A stretch of DNA of 50,940 bases from Flavobacterium sp. (lineage in GTDB: Bacteria; Bacteroidota; Bacteroidia; Flavobacteriales; Flavobacteriaceae). The stretch covers positions 1-50,940 of the forward strand of contig JAUVAS010000007.1 of assembly GCA_030591585.1 (NCBI GenBank). Reading direction: 5' to 3'. Below the pieces are notes generated by a model. That model was not told the DNA's origin. It saw only the letters and a list, made by a program, of their open reading frames with translations, and ran no database searches. Shown here in pieces: positions 1-7,356 of this stretch (position 1 is the stretch's first letter; each line of letters begins with the position of its first letter). The translations under genes and the position numbers were made by a program.

Positions 1-89
1 TCTGTAGCAATTTGAGGTGTAGTTGCTTTGTAATGTGTTCTTCTTTTATCTCTTCTTGTTCTTGAGATTTTTCTTTTTGGATGTGCCAT
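1..89 (-). CDS. rpmF: 50S ribosomal protein L32, N-terminal part (runs off the window)
   Basis: Read on the minus strand from the ATG at 87-89, the first codons give [20 protein letters not shown], the conserved N-terminus of bacterial ribosomal protein L32, a component of the large ribosomal subunit. Only 29 codons are present; the rest lies left of the window. It starts 7 nt after the stop of the DUF177 gene, so the two are co-transcribed. DUF177-rpmF is a common gene pair in bacteria. Confidence 0.93.
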   Translation of the reverse strand, partial: MAHPKRKISRTRRDKRRTHYKATTPQIAT

Positions 90-96
90 TACTTTG

Positions 97-636
97 TTAT
101 TTGTCTGTTAATAATTTTTTTAATTCGTCCCACCTTGGGTCTGTTATTTTGCCTTCTTCCAAATTAATATTTTGTTTTGGGCGTAATTCTTCAAGTTTAG
201 TAAGTATATCAGATTCTAAAGTACCGTTTTCAATTCCTGGATGAACTTTTCGTGTTGGAATTGCCAATACAATAGATTCATATATATACTGCTGAATGTT
301 AATTTCATAACTTCCGTGAGGGATTATTATTAATGCCTCATTTTCATCATTAAAGGTGTCACCAAAATTAACTACAAAATGAAACGAACCAGAAATACTC
401 TGGTTATAAGGTTCATTTATAATATCACAATTCATATTTACAAAGCCTTCAAAAGCTAATGTAAACTCTAACATTATGTTTTTTTTAATCAACAGTACGT
501 CGAGTTTAATGGTAACGTCATTAAATTCTTTATACTCAAAACTCTCAAAGAACGATTTACTTATGTTAAAGTCTAACCGATGTTCTCCTAATTTCAGCCC
601 CACAAAAGGGATGGTGAATTCTTTCAATTCCTTCAT
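97..636 (-). CDS. DUF177 (YceD-like) protein, rpmF-linked
   Basis: This roughly 179-residue protein belongs to the DUF177/YceD family, recognised by the start [17 protein letters not shown], by a central region around an NCDIINEPY segment where many relatives carry a Cys-rich motif, and by its place directly before rpmF. In E. coli and plants, family members act in 23S rRNA processing or accumulation; that role is inferred here. The reading frame could begin two codons earlier (Met at 642), but relatives begin with MKEL, so I chose 636. It is probably transcribed from the promoter-like element at 682-689 together with rpmF. In flavobacteria this gene usually follows pdxA; here pdxA is 19 kb away, beyond the hydrogenase genes. 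Confidence 0.85.
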   Translation of the reverse strand: MKELKEFTIPFVGLKLGEHRLDFNISKSFFESFEYKEFNDVTIKLDVLLIKKNIMLEFTLAFEGFVNMNCDIINEPYNQSISGSFHFVVNFGDTFNDENEALIIIPHGSYEINIQQYIYESIVLAIPTRKVHPGIENGTLESDILTKLEELRPKQNINLEEGKITDPRWDELKKLLTDK

Positions 637-681
637 AATCACACCCTGTTTAACTTAACCACCTTGTAAATAAGGCGGGTG

Positions 682-689
682 CAAAGATA
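682..689 (-). promoter_or_regulatory. Predicted -7 element of the DUF177-rpmF operon
   Basis: The minus strand reads TATCTTTG, a full match to the Bacteroidota -7 consensus TAnnTTTG, about 45 nt before the chosen DUF177 start. The -33 region is T-rich without a clear TTG. This gives the shortened yceD-rpmF unit its own promoter now that pdxA is no longer adjacent. Confidence 0.45.
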
Positions 690-862
690 AAAAAATATTT
701 AAAATGAAAATACCTTTTTGTAATTCTTTTTAGTAGATAATTTTATTATTTGATTTTTTTAGGGTTTTTTCACTAATTATAATGATAATACTCTTTTATT
801 AGACGATAAATATTTGATTTCTCAATACAAAGCAGTAATTTTATATGTTCATTAAAACGTGT

Positions 863-1204
863 ATGCACGAACTATCTGTCGCCATTGGAATTGTAAATAT
901 TGCTGAAAAGGAAACTAAAAAAGCCAATAAAACAAAAGTGGAGCTTATAGAATTAGAGATAGGTTCGCTTTCTGGAGTAGAGTTAGATTCGTTAGAATAT
1001 GTTTGGAATGTCGCTGTAAAAGGTACCGTCTTAGAAAATGCTAAAAAAAAGATTGACTATATTGAAGCACTAGCCAAATGTTTGGAATGTGAAAGCGTTT
1101 TTGAAGTAAAAAATGTATATGATAATTGTCCGAAATGCAAAAGTTATTTTAAAAACATCATTAAGGGAAAAGAATTGCGAGTTATATCATTAGAAGTATC
1201 TTAA
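863..1204 (+). CDS. hypA: Hydrogenase maturation nickel metallochaperone HypA
   Basis: The protein delivers Ni to the immature [NiFe] hydrogenase large subunit together with HypB. It starts MHELSVAIGIV; His2 and the N-terminal amine are Ni ligands in this family, so the true start is the ATG at 863 and not the in-frame ATG at 845. The C-terminal half has the Zn site as two CxxC pairs (CLEC and CPKC). At 113 residues it has the usual length. It is the first gene of a plus-strand hypA-hypB-hypC run, with 18 nt before hypB. A single set of Hyp proteins must serve both hydrogenases in this window. Confidence 0.96.
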   Translation: MHELSVAIGIVNIAEKETKKANKTKVELIELEIGSLSGVELDSLEYVWNVAVKGTVLENAKKKIDYIEALAKCLECESVFEVKNVYDNCPKCKSYFKNIIKGKELRVISLEVS

Positions 1205-1222
1205 TAATTTAAAACTAAAATT

Positions 1223-1990
1223 ATGTGTGGAGTTTGCGGTTGTGGTGATGGAAATGGTAAAGTGATTATTGCAAAACCAAATCATAATCATGACCACAGT
1301 CATGAGCACCATCAGGATCATTCTCATGATCATCATCATAAAACCGTGATCGATTTGGAGAGGGATATTTTACAACAAAATAATATTGACGCTGCTAGAA
1401 ATAGAGGTTTTTTTGAAGCTAAAAATATTTTTGCCTTAAATTTAGTGAGTTCTCCAGGTTCTGGAAAAACTTCTATTTTAGAGAGAACATTAAAAGATTT
1501 AAAGCCTGAACTAGATTTTTATGTAATTGAAGGCGATCAGCAAACCATGAATGACGCCGATAGAATTGATGCCTTAAATATTCCTGTAGTTCAGGTTAAT
1601 ACAGGTAAAGGATGTCACTTAGAAAGCGATATGATCTATGATGCTGTAAAACAATTAAACCCTAAAGAAAATTCGATTTTAATGATTGAAAATGTAGGGA
1701 ATTTAGTTTGCCCTTCTATGTTTGATCTGGGTGAAAGTAAACGAGTAGTTATTATTAGTGTCACTGAAGGGGAAGATAAACCAATCAAATATCCCGATAT
1801 GTTTCATACTGCAGACATCTGTATTATTAATAAAATAGACCTATTGCCATATTTAAATTTTGATTTAGATAAATTAAAGGATTATGCGCTTCAGGTAAAT
1901 CATCATTTAGAATTTTTTGAAGTTTCTGCCACTACAGGTGAAGGAATGGAGAAATGGTATGACTGGTTAAACAAGGAAAAAAAAGCTTAA
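1223..1990 (+). CDS. hypB: Hydrogenase nickel incorporation GTPase HypB
   Basis: This SIMIBI-class GTPase drives Ni insertion. The N-terminus MCGVCGCGDG has the CxxCGC high-affinity Ni site. A histidine/aspartate-rich stretch follows (about residues 20-42, with repeats such as HDHSHEHH) that can store Ni. The G domain has the P-loop SSPGSGKTS (about residue 77), a DQQT/ND region, an ESVGN-like motif (IENVGNLVC) and NKID as guanine specificity loop. Length is 255 residues, normal for His-rich HypB. It lies 18 nt downstream of hypA and 51 nt before hypC. Confidence 0.97.
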   Translation: MCGVCGCGDGNGKVIIAKPNHNHDHSHEHHQDHSHDHHHKTVIDLERDILQQNNIDAARNRGFFEAKNIFALNLVSSPGSGKTSILERTLKDLKPELDFYVIEGDQQTMNDADRIDALNIPVVQVNTGKGCHLESDMIYDAVKQLNPKENSILMIENVGNLVCPSMFDLGESKRVVIISVTEGEDKPIKYPDMFHTADICIINKIDLLPYLNFDLDKLKDYALQVNHHLEFFEVSATTGEGMEKWYDWLNKEKKA

Positions 1991-2041
1991 ACTGAAAAAG
2001 TTATATTTTTAAAAACTTAGTAAAACAAACACCTCAAAACC

Positions 2042-2302
2042 ATGTGTCTATCTATCCCGGGAAAATTAATTGAAATTACTGCTGAACTAGATGAAACCTT
2101 CAGAATAGGGAAGGTAGATTTTGATGGTATTAAAAAAGAAGTGAATCTAGCTATGGTGCCTGATGCTAAAATAGGCGACTATGTATTAGTCCACGTGGGA
2201 GCTGCCATTAGCATTATCGATGAAGAAGAAGCAAAGAAAACCTTCGAACTTATTAAACAAATGGGAGAAATGGACGATTTAGAAGGCTGGGTTTCAGATT
2301 AA
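2042..2302 (+). CDS. hypC: Hydrogenase assembly chaperone HypC
   Basis: HypC carries the Fe(CN)2CO unit with HypD and delivers it to the large subunit precursor. The protein starts MCLSIPGKLIEI; Cys2 is the essential ligand and the MCLxIPGK start is diagnostic. It has 86 residues, usual for the family. Its end overlaps the end of the convergent hypE by 4 bp, so the two genes share their 3' boundary. Only one HypC-type protein is present; large subunits often have dedicated paralogues, so this one probably serves both hydrogenases. Confidence 0.96.
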   Translation: MCLSIPGKLIEITAELDETFRIGKVDFDGIKKEVNLAMVPDAKIGDYVLVHVGAAISIIDEEEAKKTFELIKQMGEMDDLEGWVSD

Positions 2303-3354
2303 CAAATTCTCGGCAACTGTTCTCCTATCTGCATACTCACAACACGTTTCCCTCCCATAGTGTTAGTAATCACCACTTTTTTTGGATGGTCTGAAACTAC
2401 TTCTCCAATAATAGAAGCGTGTTTACAGTTATCAAATCCTTTCATTTTATTGACTATTGCCTCTGCTTTTTCGGCAGCAACAATTGCAATAAAAACACCT
2501 TCATTTGCCGTGTAAAGTGGGTCTAGCCCTAATATTTCGCAGGCCCCTTTTACTTGATTGTCTATGGGTAAACTTGCTTCCTGAAGAACGATTCCAGAAT
2601 TAGTATCTCTAGAAATCTCATTTAACGTCGATGACAACCCTCCTCGGGTTGGGTCTCTAAACAAATGAATATCTTTTCCAAATTCATCTAACAAACTAAG
2701 AATAGAATGATTAAGGTTAGTAGTATCACTTTCAATTGTTGTTTCAAATTCTAAGCCTTGACGTACAGATAGAATGGCAATGCCGTGTGTTGCTATTTGA
2801 TTACTAACAATAATTTTATCTCCTACTTTAATGTTTGCAATATCTATGGATGCTTTAGGATGAACTTCCCCTAGCCCCGTTGTATTAATGAATATTTTAT
2901 CGCCTTTTCCTTTATCGACTACCTTAGTGTCTCCTGTCACCACCATAACTCCTGCCTTGTCACAAGCGTTTTTTATTCCCACTAAGATTTCCCAAAACTC
3001 GGTCATAGCAAGTCCTTCTTCCAAAATAAAACTCAATGAAATATACTTAGGAATTGCTCCACACATGGCAACATCATTTACAGTCCCGTTTATAGCTAGT
3101 TCACCAATATTCCCTCCTGGAAAAAATATAGGATGAATAACAAAACTATCTGTAGAAAACGCGATTTCACCTTCCATTTTTAAAAAAGCTCCATCATGGC
3201 GTTTATCTAATTTATCGTTACTCAAAATGTCGAAAACCCCACTATCTAATAATTTATTGGTGAGTAATCCTCCGCTTCCGTGGCCCATCGTGATAAAGTC
3301 AAAATCAAATTTTGGCATGGGACATTGTAATTTCATTTTCGTTTTTTTCTTCAT
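2299..3354 (-). CDS. hypE: Hydrogenase expression/formation protein HypE (carbamoyl dehydratase)
   Basis: HypE accepts a carbamoyl group from HypF on its C-terminal cysteine and dehydrates it with ATP to a thiocyanate, which becomes the active-site CN ligands. The protein has the PurM/AIRS-like ATP-binding fold, with MGHGSGG near the N-terminus, the STDSFVIHP motif, NDVAMCGA and the DPTRGG motif. It ends PRIC, the obligatory C-terminal cysteine. Length is 351 residues. The gene is unusual in lying alone and in opposite orientation to hypABC and the Aat-like gene. The minus strand at 3378-3385 reads TAAATTTG, a possible -7 element 24-31 nt before the start. Confidence 0.96.
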   Translation of the reverse strand: MKKKTKMKLQCPMPKFDFDFITMGHGSGGLLTNKLLDSGVFDILSNDKLDKRHDGAFLKMEGEIAFSTDSFVIHPIFFPGGNIGELAINGTVNDVAMCGAIPKYISLSFILEEGLAMTEFWEILVGIKNACDKAGVMVVTGDTKVVDKGKGDKIFINTTGLGEVHPKASIDIANIKVGDKIIVSNQIATHGIAILSVRQGLEFETTIESDTTNLNHSILSLLDEFGKDIHLFRDPTRGGLSSTLNEISRDTNSGIVLQEASLPIDNQVKGACEILGLDPLYTANEGVFIAIVAAEKAEAIVNKMKGFDNCKHASIIGEVVSDHPKKVVITNTMGGKRVVSMQIGEQLPRIC

Positions 3355-3454
3355 AAAAAATAAAAAGCTTTAGTATTCAAATTTACACAATTTTAAAGCT
3401 ATAGTTTAGTCTTCTAATTTAAAATATTTCAGAAAGAATCCTTAAATTTACTAC

Positions 3455-4102
3455 ATGCCAAATTTTAAATTATCAAATGAGAATATTTCATTCCCCCCTG
3501 CTCATTATGCAGATAGTGAAGGGTTATTAGCCGAAGGTGGAGAAATTTCAGCACCATGGCTTTTAGAGGGTTACAAAAACGGTTATTACCTGTGGACAAG
3601 CCCTATGCAATACCCAAAATGGTGGACGCCAGACCCAAGAATAGTAATGTTTCCAAAAGATTTAGAGATTCCCGATTATGTTTATGAAGGAATTAAAGAC
3701 GCTAATTTTAGTGTTCGTTTCAATCAAAATTTAGAAGGAGTCATGAGGTTTATTCAGTCTATCGAAAACAATTCAGCAATGAACAGTGGATGGCTTACAG
3801 GAAAATTAATCAATGCCTATCTTGAAATTGAAAAAATGGGCTTGACTATTTCGGTGGAAGTTTATAAAAACAATACGCTAGTTGGTGGAGCTTTTGGAGC
3901 TACTAATAGAAAATTGTTTTTTGGTGAGTATATTAATGGAACTGAAAAATTTGCTTCTGAGTTTGCATTGATTTCCTTAGCAAAAAAGCTTCAGAAGGAA
4001 AATTACACCTTACTCGACCTTCATAAAGAAACCAACGAAACCATTGATATTGGCTTGCGAGAGATCTCCCGAAATGAATACATTCAACTTTTAAAAAACT
4101 AG
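3455..4102 (+). CDS. Divergent Aat-family (leucyl/phenylalanyl-tRNA-protein transferase-like) protein
   Basis: The 215-residue protein aligns along its length with Aat, which transfers Leu/Phe from tRNA to N-terminal Lys/Arg in the N-degron pathway. Visible family marks are FPPAHYADSEGLLAEGG, WWTPDPRIVMFP and a G-x-FGE-type segment (KLFFGEYING). Key stretches deviate: the usual GIFPW is GYYLW, and the usual GESMFS...ASK is GEYINGTEKFASEF. It therefore looks like a specialised paralogue rather than the housekeeping enzyme. It sits between hypE and hypD and is followed after only 3 nt by the TPR gene, so those two form a unit. A role in hydrogenase maturation or turnover is inference from position only. 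Confidence 0.7.
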   Translation: MPNFKLSNENISFPPAHYADSEGLLAEGGEISAPWLLEGYKNGYYLWTSPMQYPKWWTPDPRIVMFPKDLEIPDYVYEGIKDANFSVRFNQNLEGVMRFIQSIENNSAMNSGWLTGKLINAYLEIEKMGLTISVEVYKNNTLVGGAFGATNRKLFFGEYINGTEKFASEFALISLAKKLQKENYTLLDLHKETNETIDIGLREISRNEYIQLLKN

Positions 4103-4105
4103 ACT

Positions 4106-5965
4106 ATGACGACCTTTACAGAGGATATTTCTACCGCAAACATTTTGGTAAATAAAAATAAATTTGAAGAAGCAATTTCACATTTTGAAATAGCTTTAGA
4201 AAAATCTGAATTTGACGAACAACAAATAGATATTTCAAACTCTATAGGGCGGCTTTACTTTAATTTAAATGAATTTGAAAAAGCTGCTGAAGCTTTTGAA
4301 AAATCATTGAGTGTTCATAAAAATTTATCCGAAGAAAAAGCAATAACTCTACAGGTAAATAAAGCAACTATCTTAAATAATTTGGGTGCGATTTTCTTAA
4401 AACAGGAGGTGAAAAAAGCTATTAAATCTCATAAAGAAGCGCTAGAAATTTTTATTCGGTCTCACAAAAATGAACCTGAAGTGTATTCTCTTCATTTAGG
4501 AAATACTCATTACTCTTTAGCAGAAGCTTTTTATGTGAAAAAGGATTTTTTCATGGCCAAAAAACATTTTAAAGAAGGGGTGAAAATTTATGAGTCTATT
4601 AAAGAAAACCCTAAAACATCAGCTGTTTTAAAAGCCAATGCTTTTTATAATTTAGGAAATATCTATACCGATGAAAATAATGTTCATGATGCCAGAACAA
4701 ATTATTTAAAAGCGTTGAAATTGTTTTCCGTGCTTACAGATGAGAACCCAAAGGCATACCGGGCAATGGTTGCCGCTACTTTAAACAATCTTGGAGTAAC
4801 TGCAAAATCAATGTATATTTACTCAGATGCGATTAAATATTACGAAAAAACCCTAGAACACTATGAGATACTAATTGCAGAAAACCGAAACAATTTCCTT
4901 CCTTTTTATGCTGCCACACTCAATAGTCTAGGAATTATCCATACAGAGCAACACGAGGTAAAAGATGATTATGACTCTGGTGGGCTAAGTGGGTTTTCAG
5001 GTTTTGGAATGTTATCTGTCGATAATATGGTAGATGAAGAAAAGATGTTATTGGGAAGGCGCCAAAAAGAAAAGGCTGTTGAATATTATAAAAAAGCAGC
5101 TGAGGTTTATAATGAGCTTTCAGAAAAAGAGCCCGAAGTTTTTACGCATTATTTAGCAACCGTTCTTCATAATTTAGGGGTGTTACACGATGATAAAAAA
5201 GATTTTGACAAGGCAAGTGCCTATTATGAACAAGCCTTAAAAATCAGAAAATTTTTAGCAGACAAACAGCCAGAAGCTTTTAATCTGGATGTCTGTGTAA
5301 CGTTACTCAATATGGTTACGATGTTTCAGAATTTAATTGAACTTCAGGTTGATATCACCTATAAAAGCAAAGCATTGGAGTTTTTAAAGGAGATTGAAAC
5401 TCGTATTTCAAATTATTCAGACGAACTTCCTGTGGTGTTAAGTATGAAAAGCGACACGCAATATTTTACTCAATATTTTAATCAAGTAGATGGTGAATAT
5501 TTAGAGGTGTTGGCTGTAATGGGCAAAGCAGACATTTTTTCTGAAGAAATTAAATCGACTATTGTTCCTACTAAAAAATTAAAATTTCAAAAACAGGTTT
5601 TAAATTTATTGTATGGACTGTATACAAAATACCCTGAAAACGAACGGTTAAAAGCAGAACTGTTAAACACTTATATTGAATATTCTTGGCTAGCCCTTAG
5701 AAGTAATGAAATTGCTTTGGCTGAAAAAGCTATTGAAAACGGTTTTAAAATAGATGAAAACTCCTTATCGCTAAAAGCCAATCAGGCGCATTTATTTTTA
5801 ATAAAAAACGAAGTTCAGAAAGCAAAAGAAATTTATAATTCTTTAAAAGATATAAAAAACGAAGGCAATGAAAGCTTTAAAAAAGTGTTGGAGGCAGATT
5901 TAACTGTTCTTAAAAAGGATGGTGTTTATTTATCCGAAAATGACTCAGACTTGTTCAATTTTTAA
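4106..5965 (+). CDS. TPR-repeat protein linked to the hydrogenase cluster
   Basis: This 619-residue protein consists mostly of tetratricopeptide helices; repeats are visible from about residue 17 onward (AISHFEIALEKSEFDEQQ, KAAEAFEKSLSVHKNL, AIKYYEKTLEHYEIL, KASAYYEQALKIRKFL and others). A glycine-rich insert (GLSGFSGFGML, about residues 293-303) interrupts the array. The last 200 residues are TPR-like but degenerate. There is no signal peptide or membrane segment, so it is cytoplasmic. It starts 3 nt after the Aat-like gene and is probably translationally coupled to it. TPR proteins are scaffolds; a chaperone or assembly role for hydrogenase is only suggested by position. Confidence 0.8.
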   Translation: MTTFTEDISTANILVNKNKFEEAISHFEIALEKSEFDEQQIDISNSIGRLYFNLNEFEKAAEAFEKSLSVHKNLSEEKAITLQVNKATILNNLGAIFLKQEVKKAIKSHKEALEIFIRSHKNEPEVYSLHLGNTHYSLAEAFYVKKDFFMAKKHFKEGVKIYESIKENPKTSAVLKANAFYNLGNIYTDENNVHDARTNYLKALKLFSVLTDENPKAYRAMVAATLNNLGVTAKSMYIYSDAIKYYEKTLEHYEILIAENRNNFLPFYAATLNSLGIIHTEQHEVKDDYDSGGLSGFSGFGMLSVDNMVDEEKMLLGRRQKEKAVEYYKKAAEVYNELSEKEPEVFTHYLATVLHNLGVLHDDKKDFDKASAYYEQALKIRKFLADKQPEAFNLDVCVTLLNMVTMFQNLIELQVDITYKSKALEFLKEIETRISNYSDELPVVLSMKSDTQYFTQYFNQVDGEYLEVLAVMGKADIFSEEIKSTIVPTKKLKFQKQVLNLLYGLYTKYPENERLKAELLNTYIEYSWLALRSNEIALAEKAIENGFKIDENSLSLKANQAHLFLIKNEVQKAKEIYNSLKDIKNEGNESFKKVLEADLTVLKKDGVYLSENDSDLFNF

Positions 5966-5992
5966 AACCTAACAGGTCTCTTTTAAAAAGAG

Positions 5993-7081
5993 CTAAACAA
6001 TATCGGCAAAATTATAATAGGCAGCACAAGCTCCCTCTGAACTAACCATAGGAGCGCCTAAGGGATTCTGAGGTGTACATTTTTTTCCAAAATGTTGACA
6101 TTCATGTGGTTTTTTAATCCCTTTCATAATAGCACCAGCGATACATTCTTTGTTTTCTTCCGCTTTTATCATTTCAATTGGGAATTTCTTTTCAGCATCA
6201 AAAGCTGAAAACTCATCACTTATTCCCCAACCACTATTAGGTATCACATCTATTCCTCTCCACATTTGGTCTTGCACTTTAAATACTTTTGAGATTACTT
6301 CTTTTGCATTTAAATTTCCTTCTTCTTTTACTACTCGTGCATATTGATTTTCAACTTCAGCTCTTCCTGTTTCCAGTTGTTTAACAACCATTAAAATTCC
6401 CTGTAAAATATCTAACGGCTCAAAGCCTGTAACAACTAATGGAATATTGTACTTTTCTGCAATGGGATAATACTCTTCCAGCCCCATAATAGTACATACA
6501 TGACCTGCAGCTAAAAACCCATCAATCGTCGTTTCTTCATCGCTCATAATAGCTTCAATTGCGGGAGGCACTAACACATGAGATGCTAAAATTGAATAAT
6601 TTTTTAATCCTAATTTGTGGGCATGTAAAACAGATAGGGCATTCGCCGGAGCAGTCGTTTCAAACCCCACAGCAAAAAACACCACTTCTTTATCTGGATT
6701 TTCTTTCGCAATATTTACTGCTTCTAATGGAGAATATAATATTCGGATATCGGCACCTTGTGCTTTGGCTTCCAAAATACTCTTCTTAGATCCTGGTACC
6801 CGAATCATATCTCCAAAACTACAAAGGGTTACACTTTTTTCTTCAGCCAAATAAATTGCCTTATCTATTAAGTGTAATGGTGTAACACATACTGGACAAC
6901 CTGGGCCGTGAACCATTGTGATTTCCTTCGGAAGAACGTTTAGTATTCCGTTTTTTACTAATGAATGTGTTTGACCACCACAAACTTCCATAATCTTCCA
7001 AGGTTTGGTAACGGTTTTTTTAATTTCATCCAAAACCTGTTTTGCTAATTCTGGATCTCTATATTCGGTAAGGAATTTCAT
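5993..7081 (-). CDS. hypD: Hydrogenase formation protein HypD
   Basis: HypD is the Fe-S scaffold on which the Fe(CN)2CO group is built with HypC. Diagnostic motifs are EVCGGQTH (about residue 33), [10 protein letters not shown] (about 57-66) and the GFETTAP loop. The C-terminal 4Fe-4S site includes [21 protein letters not shown] and a final [10 protein letters not shown]. Length is 362 residues, as expected. It is the last gene of the minus-strand run hupD-hypF-84aa-hypD and converges on the TPR gene, with 27 nt between stops. Confidence 0.97.
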   Translation of the reverse strand: MKFLTEYRDPELAKQVLDEIKKTVTKPWKIMEVCGGQTHSLVKNGILNVLPKEITMVHGPGCPVCVTPLHLIDKAIYLAEEKSVTLCSFGDMIRVPGSKKSILEAKAQGADIRILYSPLEAVNIAKENPDKEVVFFAVGFETTAPANALSVLHAHKLGLKNYSILASHVLVPPAIEAIMSDEETTIDGFLAAGHVCTIMGLEEYYPIAEKYNIPLVVTGFEPLDILQGILMVVKQLETGRAEVENQYARVVKEEGNLNAKEVISKVFKVQDQMWRGIDVIPNSGWGISDEFSAFDAEKKFPIEMIKAEENKECIAGAIMKGIKKPHECQHFGKKCTPQNPLGAPMVSSEGACAAYYNFADIV

Positions 7082-7096
7082 TAATTCTTGTTTTAT

Positions 7097-7351
7097 CTAT
7101 TTATTCAACTTTGTATATCGATCTGCAAATTGTTTGATTTTTTCTACAGGATATTGCCCTAAAATCTCTTGTAAAATTTTTGAAGCATCCTTTTTTCCAG
7201 ACCTGGTTTCTTGCTTAAATTGTTTTAAAATTCCCCAGAATTCATCGTCTGTTAAATTTTTATCTTCTTCCGTTTCATCTCCTAGTTTAGCTTTTCTTTC
7301 TTTTGCTAATCCTTCTGCTCTTTGGTCTAAAAATTTTTTTATAATAGTCAT
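7097..7351 (-). CDS. Small charged protein between hypF and hypD, unknown function
   Basis: This 84-residue, highly charged, helical protein has the segment LTDDEFWGILKQFKQETRSG in its middle, no cysteines and no membrane segment. I do not recognise the family. It lies 5 nt after hypF and 15 nt before hypD, in the same direction, so it is surely co-expressed with maturation genes. That position suggests a small accessory factor, but nothing in the sequence shows what it does. The even base composition and tight spacing argue for a real gene. Confidence 0.7.
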   Translation of the reverse strand: MTIIKKFLDQRAEGLAKERKAKLGDETEEDKNLTDDEFWGILKQFKQETRSGKKDASKILQEILGQYPVEKIKQFADRYTKLNK

Positions 7352-7356
7352 AATTT

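Noticed and set aside
845-862. Upstream in-frame start of hypA (MFIKTC extension)
   Set aside because: HypA needs Met-His at its N-terminus for nickel binding, so the ATG at 863 is the real start.
5966-5992. Terminator between the TPR gene and hypD
   Set aside because: CTCTTTT/AAAAGAG pairs only with a one-base loop; too tight to fold as a hairpin.
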